From contig JADNRZ010000008.1 of NCBI GenBank assembly GCA_015501605.1, forward strand, positions 1,550,001 to 1,614,000: 64,000 nt of DNA, in the 5' to 3' direction. Position numbers and translations under genes: made by a program. The DNA comes from Panaeolus papilionaceus. Its lineage: Eukaryota > Basidiomycota > Agaricomycetes > Agaricales. The first letter of the stretch is position 1. Each line of letters starts with the position of its first letter. This document shows, in pieces, positions 47,307-57,874 of the stretch. The notes under the pieces are model-generated. The model was not told the DNA's origin. It did not search any database and saw only the letters and a list, made by a program, of their open reading frames with translations.

Positions 47307-49031
47307 TTAATCACCCATATTGAATGCGATACTAGCAAGAGCTACCTTGTTCTTGAGAAGAATCTCATCTCGAGAGTGGTATCGGCCACTATCAGTCGAC
47401 ATATTGGTGGCCTTTGCCAACCCAAGACCTAGGGAACAGAGAATCTCTTGCCCTATGAGGTCCCTCGACTGTACCCTCCTTCCATTCGGATAGTTATTCT
47501 CCATGGACACTTGAGTGAAGCTGTCGCCTGGAGAACTTGCTATCAGCCGCATATCACAGGACATGATGTACTCCCCAATAGCGACCTTGATCTTGGTCGC
47601 AAGCGTCTCGATTTCTCCAAGGGAATTGTTGACGGCGGAGATACCTTCGGAATCGAACCTCGACCATCCACCCATTTTCAGAAGACCAAGAATTGCCTGG
47701 AAGAGGTCTCGTTTAGCGTTAGGTGTCGACAACGCCCTCTTTGCCACATTATTCGATGTCATCACCCTCCACCTGGCAGCGACCACCTGCGTTTCTGGAA
47801 AGTTTCGCGTCAGACACCTCATGACATCCAGAGAAGAAAAAGAGCTACCTGTTTCCTTGATTTGGTTGTACAACACATGCAATTGCTTCTCCCCACCGAA
47901 TACATCAACGAGGCACAAGGACCATTGGACGAGACAGGCTTGCAAAGCGAGTTGGAGTGGGAGTGTATCATCACACATACGGAGGCCTCTCGTCGCGATG
48001 ATGGACATCAACCTGTCACCAATGACGCTAGCAAGTGGTTCAATCGCATCCGTTGGCAAACACTCTTCCCATCCACAGCTGTACGCTCCTTTTGGAGGTC
48101 GGGAGCTCTCCACAAGATCAGCAAGGCAGGCTGCAGTCTGAAAAATCTCAGTGTTCAATGCTTCCACCATCTTCTTGACGTCGTATCCGGAGTATTTGTC
48201 GGTTAGAGTGAGGAATGCCTGGGCGTGATTCAAATCTTTGGTCCGGACGTCCAACAGCTCTTGCAACTGTATCTGCTGTTTTTGGGCTACGCTTTGCTGT
48301 TCCACCATCCTTTGCTTCAGGTGTTGGGACATGTTCTGGAGTTCCTTGTTCTGTGACTTTAGGCGCTGATTCTGGTCATCTAACCTCTCGAATGCTTTCT
48401 GGTACGTCTCGCGATTACGCCACTCCCTTTCCAGCTCCCTCATGCTGTCGTTGTTGCTTCTCCAGGCAATGTCCTTTTCGGTGGTCAACTTAGCGAGCTG
48501 CTTCCTCGTCTCGCATGCCCTTTCCTCTAGCTTGCGAATCTTGGCCCCTAAATCCCGACCCTTGGCCTCTGATGCCGCCTTTTCCTTCCTTAGAGTGGCT
48601 AATTGCCCATGTGGCTTTGTCGATTTCCTCTTCTCAGGGGATGTCTCTCCGCCTTCCGGTGTGACTTCCTCGTCAACAGGTGTCGCTGGTTGGGGGTCTT
48701 GCGCGGGTTGCTGCTCTGCAGGAGTCGGAATTCGTGGAATCGATTCAGCGGATTGGTGTGCCACTGAAAGGTCATCAAAGGACTCGCAAGAAGACGTCAT
48801 AGGCTGGTCAATGGCGACTACATCGATATCACTGAAAGAGTCCTGGTCGGTAGAGGATGTGGAGGGTCGTGTATCGTCGCCAAGTGGTTGCTTGTGTGGA
48901 GGAGCTTTCCTCAAGACGGGATTCTTTGTACCAGATTGACTGACAGGAATCGACTCCTTGGATCGCGTTATACGACCTGAGCCGCCTGAAGTGGGGTTGA
49001 AAAAGGAGACAACTCCTTTGATAGCCTGCAT
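47307..49031 (-). CDS. CC-4: coiled-coil family protein, 556 aa spliced
   Basis: Start at 49031 (MQAIKGVVSFFNPTSGG). A frame opening at 49160 adds a leader unlike its relatives. Residues 1-130 are disordered with an acidic Ser/Asp patch (SSTDQDSFSDIDVVAIDQP). The coiled coil covers about 140-265, followed by LLDVRTKDLNHAQAFLTLTD, SGYDVKKMVEALNTEIFQTA and PLQLALQACLVQWSLCL. The distal domain has ILGLLKMGGW, IMSCDMRLIASSPG, ILCSLGLGLAKA and ILLKNKVALASIAF. The family intron is present at 47795-47848 (GTAGCT...TTTCCAG) but is 54 nt long with no stop, so an unspliced transcript would encode 18 extra residues. It is head-to-head with HL-2. Confidence 0.85.
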   Translation of the reverse strand: MQAIKGVVSFFNPTSGGSGRITRSKESIPVSQSGTKNPVLRKAPPHKQPLGDDTRPSTSSTDQDSFSDIDVVAIDQPMTSSCESFDDLSVAHQSAESIPRIPTPAEQQPAQDPQPATPVDEEVTPEGGETSPEKRKSTKPHGQLATLRKEKAASEAKGRDLGAKIRKLEERACETRKQLAKLTTEKDIAWRSNNDSMRELEREWRNRETYQKAFERLDDQNQRLKSQNKELQNMSQHLKQRMVEQQSVAQKQQIQLQELLDVRTKDLNHAQAFLTLTDKYSGYDVKKMVEALNTEIFQTAACLADLVESSRPPKGAYSCGWEECLPTDAIEPLASVIGDRLMSIIATRGLRMCDDTLPLQLALQACLVQWSLCLVDVFGGEKQLHVLYNQIKETGSSFSSLDVMRCLTRNFPETQVVAARWRVMTSNNVAKRALSTPNAKRDLFQAILGLLKMGGWSRFDSEGISAVNNSLGEIETLATKIKVAIGEYIMSCDMRLIASSPGDSFTQVSMENNYPNGRRVQSRDLIGQEILCSLGLGLAKATNMSTDSGRYHSRDEILLKNKVALASIAFNMGD

Positions 49032-49315
49032 TTGACAGTGAAGTAGGGGGTTATGTGGTGGACGTTGGAGGAAAGGATTGTGGCTAGGTCCTGTGGTCGT
49101 TTCGTTGTGAATATAGGTTTCTTGATGACAAAGGACCTTTGTCCCCAAGAGTGCAAACACACTTTACCGACACCTCGACAATGCTTATCGCCTCCCTTTG
49201 TTGTTATCTGGTGAGATATAAAAACCAATTTGTCGTTTTAATTGTCGTTCATCTTTTTACCGGTTTCCTAATCCTCAACGACATATCAACACAGTTTTAT
49301 CCTCTATTACCCACC
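49032..49315. promoter_or_regulatory. Divergent promoter CC-4/HL-2
   Basis: A 284-bp interval between opposite start codons. A TATA-like ATATAAAA lies at 49217-49224 on the HL-2 side. The ACGCGT element found in the other two divergent promoters is not present here. Confidence 0.6.
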
Positions 49316-51904
49316 ATGTCAGAGTCCATTTTTACTAGAAAGCCCTACAGTGGCACCAAACGTAAACTTGTCCTCGCCTTCGATGTTGGAACCACGTTTA
49401 GTGGAATATCATACGCGTTGGTTCACTTTCTCTGGTGCTGTGCCCGTACATAGATGTTCTAACATCCGCCACTCTCATCCAGAATCTTAGACCCCGGCAA
49501 GGTTCCTGAAATTCGAGGCGTCACACAGTGCGACCCCTTTATGTTCTCATATGCCATTGTTGAATATTAACTTTTTTTAAGATTCCCTGCTCAAGAAAAC
49601 GTTGGCGGAGATTGCAAGATTCCAACCTTGCTTTACTATGACGCGAAAGGCGATGTACGGGCAGCTGGTGCTGAAGCTAGGGACGAGGCCATCGAAGAAA
49701 TGGCCCAAGAAGAGGGTTGGACCAAAGCAAAATGGTAAATCCTGGGCGCGATTCTTTCAGGCTTACCAGGGCATTCAACTGATTACAATCCAGGTTCAAA
49801 CTTCACCTCGGTGCAAAGACGGCAGCCAACGCCCACGTCACCTCAAATATCCCCCCACTTCCTCAAGGAAAAACTCCCATCAGGCCTCTTTTCTGACTTC
49901 TTGCGCTACCTTCGTGACTGTGCTCGTTCTTTCATCGAAGAAAGGCACGCAAATGGAGTGGCTCTTTGGAGCTCTTTGGTTGACGAGGCTGATTATGTCC
50001 TCACTCATCCAAATGGTTGGGAGGGTGGACAGCAGCAGATGATGAGGCAGGCTGCTATCAAAGCAGGCCTTGTTACCAACGACCCCAAGGGGCGATCCCG
50101 TGTTTCGTTCTTGACCGAAGGTGAAGCCAGTCTTCACTTTTGCATACAGAGTGAGATGACGACGGACGCGATCAAGGTACTTGCTTTTAAACTGTGTGTC
50201 TCTGTTCAAGGACTTATCCTTTTTGTTGAGGACGGCAAAGGCATTTTGGTCGTTGACGCGGGAGGAGGAACCATTGACATCAGCGCTTACCGATATGTGA
50301 AAGATACGGGTTATGAAGAAGCAGCTGTCCCTCAATGTGAGTATTCTCTGTCACTTTATTGATATCTCAAACTCATTGCTGTGTATCAGGCCACGTTCAG
50401 GGGTCAGTTATTGTTACTTCCCGTGCAGAAGCGTTTCTTGAGGGTGAGCCACCACCACTTTCTTTTACCTTTTTAACAGGCTAATGTAAATATTCAGATT
50501 ACCTCAAAGACTCCAAATTCTCGGGTGAAGCGAAGTACATTGCAGAATCTTTTGATAAAACGACGAAGCCTGTATTCAGGAACGTCGAGGATTGGCAGTT
50601 CATCAAATTTGGCTCTCCCAACGACCGTGAGGACGACCTTAACATAAAGCGAGGCCAACTCAAACTGCCAGGGTACGTCAGATTTTTGTTTATGCTTTAA
50701 ACTTCTGACTTTATTGTCTAGGACGACAGTGGCGGAGTTCTTCCAACCATCTGTGGATTGTATCATTAACTCTGTCGAGGAGCAGATGAAGACGGCTCCC
50801 GATATTAAGGTGAGTGTAGTGCTTTTGTACTTCTCTATTTTGCTGATCGTATATAATTCATAGTCTATTTTTCTAGTTGGAGGATTTGCTGCGAACAGCT
50901 ATCTCTTTAAGAAGATCAGGGATAAATTCTCTCCCGCTGGTGTTGATGTTTCTCGACCTGACCCGAACAGAGTGTTAGTATTACACTGATTTTTTCCCAG
51001 TTGATCGTCGTACTGATTCAGCTTTAGGAACAAAGCAGTGGCGGAAGGCGCTGCTTCCTTCCATTTGCACCACTTTGTCTCTTCCAGGATGGCAAGATTT
51101 GATTATGGGGCATTCCTCAATGAGCACTTTGATGCTACAGTCCCTGCCCATCAACTCCGTCGCCGTACCGCCTTTGTGAATTGCATTGGGCAGGCGATGC
51201 TTCCGGATTGGTTCAGCAACATATTGACCAAGGTATGTTGATTTAAGTTTCTGGTCTTGATCTGGTCTAAATTGCGAGCATTAAGGGTACCAAAGTGGCA
51301 GAAACCCAGGAATTTAGACAGCCCTTTTGTGTGACCTCCTTGTCGAAAGATAATCTTAAGAAGGTTCAGACACGTATCGTTCATTATCGCGGTCTAGTTA
51401 AAGGAATTGAGTGGCGGGACGAAGACCCTGGTAGGTTATATGACCTGCGACTCGAAACGAGGTCTGCTCACTGTCTGCCTGCATCGACGGGTCCTAGATA
51501 TGTTTCACACTTTGTGCTATGTTGAAGCAGATACATCGACATTGAGCGAAACTCTGGAACTCGAGGAGGAGGCTGTGGGCCACTCAACAGTTGAATGCTA
51601 CAGACTAGACTGTGACATTGTATTGACTCTGGGTACCACAGAATTTAAAGCTCATATCGCCTGGAAGGAGAACGTACGTGTCACAATGTACTCTTTTCCT
51701 CTCTTACTCTAATTTTCTCATCCTTTGTACTCCTTATAACGATAGGGCATCGAGAAAACGTGAGTATGAAACACGAGATCTGATCCAAAAATTCGCTCTG
51801 ACTTCATTTTCTTTTCCTCCAGAGGTCCCGCAGAGATAATTTACGATGTCGACCCTGACGACTGCGAAGAATATGATGATGATGATGGCAGCGATATGGA
51901 TTGA
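49316..51904 (+). CDS. HL-2: Hsp70/actin-fold ATPase, HSPA12-like
   Basis: ATG 49316, stop 51904, about 13 exons. Phosphate-1 KLVLAFDVGTTFSGISYA has its Asp at residue 23. It is followed by ILDPGKVPEIRGVTQ, FPAQENVGGDCKIPTLLYYD, FFKLH-like strand, LFSDFLRYLRDCARSFIEER, LTHPNGWEGGQQQMMRQAAI, SFLTEGEASLHFCIQSEMTT, phosphate-2 ILVVDAGGGTIDISAYRYV, HVQGSVIVTSRAEAFLE, NVEDWQFIKFGSPNDREDDL, VGGFAANSYLFKKIRDKFSP and NKAVAEGAASFHLHHFVSSR. There is no Hsp70 substrate-binding domain. The C-terminus is acidic, IIYDVDPDDCEEYDDDDGSD. A 14-nt exon (51746-51759) encodes GIEK plus two bases. It is expected to bind and hydrolyse ATP in the cytosol. The partner candidate is the divergently transcribed CC-4. 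Confidence 0.87.
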
Positions 51905-52143
51905 TTTTAAGGGGGGTTTTGAGGACGCAAGCAGATGGCTAGACTAGACACATAACAAGATAGGCTTCAAGTCTAATTCCGCGTTATATTGGCATTTTAG
52001 TTTTTATCAATAATATCGCTTTCTTTCACGAGTGCATGTACCCTCGTCGCTAATTCCATTATATTCGTATGAGAGCATATTTATTATTAGGGGTGATTAG
52101 TACATAAAAGCGATCAGAACAATTTGAAGCAAGCACAAGAAAA

Positions 52144-53963
52144 TTACTCTATCATCTTGACATCCTCGTCCGGAATATCCGAAGAGCGCAGGGCAGAAAC
52201 GAGAACGACCTCAGGCTTGAGAAGAAGTTGCTGTGCTACTTTGTATGTTCCGCCTTCACTTGGTTCAGCCTTCGATTTCTTCAACCCAAGCCCCACCGTA
52301 CACAACGTCATTTCCTGAGGCCCTTTCCGTTTGGACGCAGCGGTACGCCCGCAATTGTCTTCGCTATTGGTCATGAAGGAGGGGTCGAAGAGGACAGGCT
52401 CTTGATATATCACTAAGTCGAGGTCGCAAGATATTATTCCCTGCTTGATTGCGATTTTAATTTCCATGGATAGTTTGTGGATGGTCGACAAGGAATCTTC
52501 AATGCGGCTTACGGCTTCTTTATCCTGGAGATCTGCATACCAGCCTGCCATTGCGAGCAGACCCAGCACGGCGGCTCGTACGTAGGTTTTTGGGGGCTTG
52601 TCGAAGAACGTCTGGAGCTTCTGAGAAGTGATCGCCCTCCATTTGGCCGAAACAGCTTGTGTCTCTAAAATTACGGGTAGTTAGGAATAAACCCAAGGGC
52701 AGCCGAAAAAGTTGGGCACTCACCAGATGTTCTAATATTTTTATACAGAAATTTAAGAACACCCCCGGCTTCTCCACCACACAACAGGCTGACATTATAT
52801 TCTGCCCAACCCGCGAGAAGCGCTTGAAGACCTATTTGTAGGGGGAAAGTGTTTTGACGTATTGTTGGTCCCTTTTGCTGGAGAAAAGATACGAGATCAG
52901 GACCAAGATTGAGTTCGACAAACTCCCGGGCATTGGTTTCAGGAAAGCATGCCTCCCAAGCAAGACACTCTGACTGCTCTTTGGGTAGGTCTTCGACTAA
53001 GTCTGCCATGTAGGCCGATGCCTGGTTTATCTCGGCGTTGAGGTGCTGCACCATACTAATTACGTCTGAGCCTGAGCATGAGTCGGTCGTAGTCAAAAAC
53101 TGCTGCGCGGCGCTTAATTCCTTTGTCCTGACTTCCAACAAAGCATCGCGCTCTTTCGAAGTGCGAATGTTCTCGTCCTCTGCGGCCTCCATACGAGAGA
53201 TACGTTTCTCCAGTTTCCTGTGGTAGACGTCAGCCTGTTCAATCTCGCGCCTTTGCTTTGCGTAATTAGCTTCGGCCCTCTGCAACCGGTCTTTGAGATC
53301 TCGTTCCACAGAACCCATGGAATTGATGTATCGTTGTAATTGCTCGACCTCTTTCTTGAGCTCTTCATTTTCAGTCTTTAATCTTCGAATTTCGTCGTCG
53401 CTGCTTTCTACGATGACTGGAGGGGAATCAGAAGATGATTTTGCTGCGTTTTCACCTGTTGAAATATCCATAGCACGCTCCCTGGGGGGTAACTTTCTCG
53501 TCTGTCGTGGTGGACCAAACCGGGGGTTGTCATTTGAACCCATGGCGCTCGCTCCTTTAATTCGAAGACCTTCCTCTGAAACTGCGTCAGTTATATATGC
53601 TCGCAGACGAGCATTAGCAGTTAAAATACCTTGACCATTGACATGAGAATCCACTCTGAAAGTAAATCCAGAAGAGGTGTATTGCTTGACTCGCTTGGGT
53701 GGCAAATCGTTGGAGCCCTTGTACTTTTCCCGTCTTTCAAAATGAATATTTTTGTCTTCATCCCCTCGCGATTCACCTTTTTTCGGTTGGTTCATCGCAG
53801 TTAAACCGGGCTTTTCAAGGATTTCGAAATCCGAATCAACTTCCGAGTCAGGCACAGTGGTTGCATCTCTGGAGTGTCGTGTTTTCCCCATCTCAGAATT
53901 CTGAGCTGGCGTAGATTCTGAATGAACTTGACGCATTGCACCCTGGAAGAGGCTTTCCAACAT
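52144..53963 (-). CDS. CC-5: coiled-coil family protein, 586 aa
   Basis: Exons 53963-52724 and 52664-52144, with a 59-nt intron (GTGAGT...TTTTAG) at the conserved position (RTS/ETQAVSAKWR). The amphipathic start MLESLFQGAMRQVHSE is followed by a disordered region with DSEVDSDFEILEKPG, a possible SUMO-interacting-type acidic/hydrophobic patch, then PPKRVKQYTSSGFTFRVDS. The coiled coil spans about residues 190-280. Signature: LLEVRTKELSAAQQFLTTTD, SGSDVISMVQHLNAEINQAS and PLQIGLQALLAGWAEYNVSL. Distal part: VLGLLAMAGWYADLQDKEAV, IISCDLDLVIYQEPVLFDPS, TLCTVGLGLKKSK, LLKPEVVLVSALRSS and DEDVKMIE. Head-to-head with HL-3, and closest to CC-6 by eye. Confidence 0.87.
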
Positions 53964-54173
53964 CGGTCTCTGATGAAAGCAGGAGGTAAGCTCTGACGCG
54001 TCGAACGTCCCAGGCGTGACATTTACGCACTAATTAGAGCATCACGGAACTACGCAGTGGTTGATGTTTGCCTCTCTCCACCACCAGCATCGCGAAAGAA
54101 AAGGCTAATTCACAACACTTCGCATTGTCTCTTCCTTTTAAGCTGTCCTCGTAAATAATACTCTAACTTGGTA
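53964..54173. promoter_or_regulatory. Divergent promoter CC-5/HL-3
   Basis: A 210-bp interval. It contains ACGCGT at 53996-54001 followed by GAACGTCC, and TTTACGCACTAATTAGAGC from 54022. Related words occur in the CC-6/HL-4 promoter, which suggests shared control of the pairs. ACGCGT is the core recognised by MBF-type factors in yeasts; use here is inference. Confidence 0.6.
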
Positions 54174-56743
54174 ATGTTGGCGACACCCTCAGCAAGGCCA
54201 CCTTTTAAAGGGAAAAAGCGCAAATTGGTAATCGCATTTGACGTCGGAACAACATATAGTGGGATATCATACGCGTTAGTCATTTTTTATAATGTCGAAA
54301 GGCCGTTCTAATCGATTTTTCTTCTTCCTGGATAGTATTTTGGATCCAGGACACGTCCCCGAGATTCGAGGTGTCACACAGTAAGACTCTTCCTGAAACC
54401 CCTGCATAAAAGATTTTTTTTACAATCTTTGCAACCAGATTCCCGGGCCAGGAAAACGTCGGAGGAGACTGCAAAATACCGTCAATTCTCTACTATGATA
54501 GCGCAGGGATTATGAAAGCCGCAGGCGCTGAGGCGAGAGACGAGGGCATTGAAGAACAGGCAGCGGACGAAGGATGGTTTAAAGCCGAATGGTAAGAATC
54601 TTGACACCATAATAAACAGAACAGATAGCAATTTTGACTCAATGCCCCTCCAGGTTCAAACTCCATTTACGGCCGAAGACCAAAGCGACGGCCCATTTGA
54701 ATGGGAAAATCCCTCCGCTTCCTCCTGGCAAAACTGCCATCACAGTTTTCGCGGATTTCCTTCGTTATTTACACAAATGTGCACGGTCTTATATTGAAGA
54801 ACGCCACTCCAACGGGGACGAAATTTGGCGAACCTTGAGGCCAGACGCTCACTACGTCCTTACACATCCCAACGGGTGGGAAGGTGCCCAACAAAGTCAG
54901 ATGAGACAGGCAGCCGTTCTCGCCGGTCTAATCAAGGACAGCAGGTCTGGAAATGCTCGTTTGACCTTCCTAAGTGAAGGAGAAGCAAGTTTGCATTTTT
55001 GTGTCGGTACTGATCTCACTACAGATTCTATCAAGGTAATTTGCGCTGTCTTCGTTTGCGTTATTAACCTGTCCGCTCATGCCGGTATATCACAGGGAGG
55101 GAAAGGCATCCTCATCGTAGATGCTGGGGGTGGAACGATTGATATCAGCGCATATAAATATGTTCCAGATTCTGGTTATGAAGAAACGGCGGTTCCCCAA
55201 TGTAAGGGTTTCCTTTCAAACCAATACGATTGTCTTTATAATTGTCTTAGGTCATCTTCAAGGATCTATCACAGTAACAACGCGAGCAGAAGCATTCCTC
55301 AAATGTAAGGAGTCATCCTTCAAATATAAGTATGAATATATAACGTTTCACTGACCTTATTTTAGCTCTCCTTAAGGGATCCAAATTCTCGGAAGATGTA
55401 AAGCATATCGCAGAAACCTTCGACAAATCCACGAAACACGTCTTTAGAAATATCAAAGATTGGCAATATATCAAGTTTGGATCACCCAGTGACCGTGACG
55501 AAAGTCGCAACATCCGTCGTGGTCAACTTAAGCTAACAGGGTAAGTCCTGTTAGCCCCTATTTTGCCTTCGCGACCTTAATTAATTGTTTCTCACGCATT
55601 AGCGCTGAAGTTGCTGACTTCTTTACTCCTTCCGTCGAATGCATTATCAAGGCCATTAAACAACAGCGGAACACAACATCTGCGGATATTAAGGTGGGTT
55701 CAACATCAGATGTAATACAGGCCTTGCTCTCATACCATCTCACGTAGTCTGTCTTCCTTGTTGGCGGATTTGCAGCCAATACGTATCTCTTCAACGAGGT
55801 AAAAGAGAAGTTTTCTTCCAAAGGCCTGTATGTATCTCGACCTGACCCCAATCGAGTGTGAGTGTTCGATCTTTGTGTCCGCATGTTTCTAAATTGAAGA
55901 CACTTTAGTAATAAAGCGGTGGCAGATGGTGCTATCTCATTTTATCTTGGTGGCATTGTTGCCGCTAGGATGGCAAAATTTGATTATGGAACTGAAATGT
56001 CAGTGCCGTACAAAGCCACCGATTCGGCACATCAGAGTCGTGCCCGCAATGTCTATGTTGATTGTCTTGGAGTACCAAAACTTCCTGGTCGATTTGATAA
56101 GATTTTAGCAAAGGTGTGTGCATACTCTTGCGCGCCCATATCTTGATGACTATTGCTCAATTTCGTGGCTCAGGGGGTAAAGGTAACAGAAACAGAGCAT
56201 TTTAGACGTAGTTACTGTCAAATATCTTTGTCAAAGGCGAGTCTAGCAAAGATCAGCATACCAATTACCTGTTATCGGGGAAAGATAAAGGATGTGGCAT
56301 GGTTTGATGAAGACCCAGGTGAATATCAACGTTCAAATGCTCCTACATTTCTTTCTTATCACCGACGCTCCATTAGATATTTTTCATACACTCTGCCACG
56401 TCGAAGCAGATTTCAAACACCCCGAGTCCCGTATCCGTGGCGAGGGTGAAGACGCGATAAAATATTATCAAGCCGACTTCGATGTTGTCTTGACTTTTGG
56501 AAAAACGGAACTTGCGGCTCACATAGAATGGGAAGAAAAGGTAATTGATCCCTCTACACCGTCGTACATTCACTGTGTTGATTTTTTTCCTTTATTAATT
56601 ATTGGATATTTAGGGAGCCAAGAAATCGTGCGTAGCAACTTTTCATAAGGGTCCGATTCTCGACGCTGATTATATTTTGTCACAGGAGTCCGGCATCCCT
56701 TGTTTATGATTTGGATGCTGATGTACCTTCCTCTGCGTATTAA
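54174..56743 (+). CDS. HL-3: Hsp70/actin-fold ATPase, HSPA12-like
   Basis: ATG 54174, stop 56743, about 13 exons. Phosphate-1 KLVIAFDVGTTYSGISYA (Asp 23). Then ILDPGHVPEIRGVTQ, FPGQENVGGDCKIPSILYYD, VFADFLRYLHKCARSYIEER, LTHPNGWEGAQQSQMRQAAV, TFLSEGEASLHFCVGTDLTT, phosphate-2 ILIVDAGGGTIDISAYKYV, HLQGSITVTTRAEAFLK, KDWQYIKFGSPSDRDESRNI, SVFLVGGFAANTYLFNEVKE, NKAVADGAISFYLGGIVAAR and ADFDVVLTFGKTELAAHIEW. A 14-nt exon at 56614-56627 encodes GAKK plus two bases. The tail is SLVYDLDADVPSSAY. All ATPase motifs are intact. It is close to HL-4 along its whole length, indicating a tandem duplication of the CC/HL pair. No localisation signal is visible. Confidence 0.88.
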
Positions 56744-57874
56744 TCATGGCTACATTTCTACTAGTAGATTCTTCTCCAACGACGCTTCGTTGATTACTTT
56801 ACTTACTAATAACGCACTCCCGTATTGACTCTTTAATGCCGCGCCGGTGATTGCTCGAACACTGTTTTGGACGCTTTAACATTCACCAATTGCACGGTAT
56901 TTACGCTCTTAGCCCTCGTGTCGTTGATTGCATATTTTAAGTACTTGATCTTAATACTACTAAAAGCTTCCACTATGCAAACAGATATCAAGAGGCATGA
57001 GGACAATATATTACACGTCACGATACGTGCACAGCAACAATGAAACGAACTTTTGGTCTCGAGGCATCAATGCATCAACGGTCATTAGAAGCGTTGGACG
57101 GTTCGATTCCCAACGACAACTCATGAGCACCCAACGCAGACACCAAAACAGCCTCCAGGTTCAAAATGACTTTATCATTTGTTTTAAATTTTCCATTTCT
57201 CCTCCGCGTTGTTTTATCCTTGTTTTCTTCAGCCCCAGGTGCCACCGTGCACGGTATCTCGTCTGCAACGGCATCGAAATCTCACTTGCAGAGCCGGTCC
57301 TGAGTGGGATAGACAAGGGCTCACCATAATGCAATTTAGCGCCACAATTTACGAGAGGGAGCGCACTTGGTGACTATTCTATTACCTTGTGCGCTGCTGA
57401 ATCCTCAGGTGCAATTATCGATGTGTACGTAATAGGGGTAGAACGCGACGCGTTGTGATTATTTGTTTGTCTCAGGTCTGGATCACCGAAATCCCCGAGC
57501 CCCTATTTCGGTCACCAATGAGTGCAAGTCCCTCTCCACCTTGCCTCCACGCCACCGGCTTGACTTCTCTGAGTTAGCTGTATAAAATATGTCCTCTATA
57601 AAAAAGAAAACATTGAAATATGCATTGCATGGTTGTGCAGCTACAGTTGATTCATAGCTCACGAAGCCCCAACACGGCCTAAGCACCACCAGTTCGAACA
57701 TGAAAGTCTCGCTACACCACCTTAAATATCGTCGATGGTGTCCAAAAAAACATGATTTAATATTGAAGTCAAAGTCATGATGAGTATAAATTCGTTCTTT
57801 GTAAGTATGATATCGTGGAAAGGTGAGGTTACTTAGGGATAAGAGGGTGCAATTGAAAGGCGGAAGCAGTCGGT
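56744..57874. other. Convergent intergenic region HL-3/CC-6
   Basis: About 1.1 kb without a recognised gene. It holds CGCGACGCGTTGTGATT at 57444-57460, which recurs downstream of HL-4. A GGTTCGATTCC word at 57100-57110 resembles a tRNA B box but no tRNA can be folded around it. Confidence 0.5.
57444..57460 (+). repeat. Repeated 17-bp word downstream of HL-3
   Basis: CGCGACGCGTTGTGATT is identical to the word at 62795-62811 beyond HL-4. Its first ten bases also occur in the CC-6/HL-4 promoter at 59708-59717. Confidence 0.7.

Noticed and set aside
47448..48206. Long plus-strand frames opposite CC-4
   Set aside because: Shadow of the conserved CC-4 coding region; no recognisable motif.
49032..49160. 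Upstream ATG of CC-4 at 49160
   Set aside because: The added residues are not like any paralogue and would consume much of the divergent promoter.
57100..57110. GGTTCGATTCC, a perfect-looking tRNA B box
   Set aside because: The five bases either side of the TTCGATT loop do not pair as a T stem and no acceptor stem or anticodon arm can be placed upstream.
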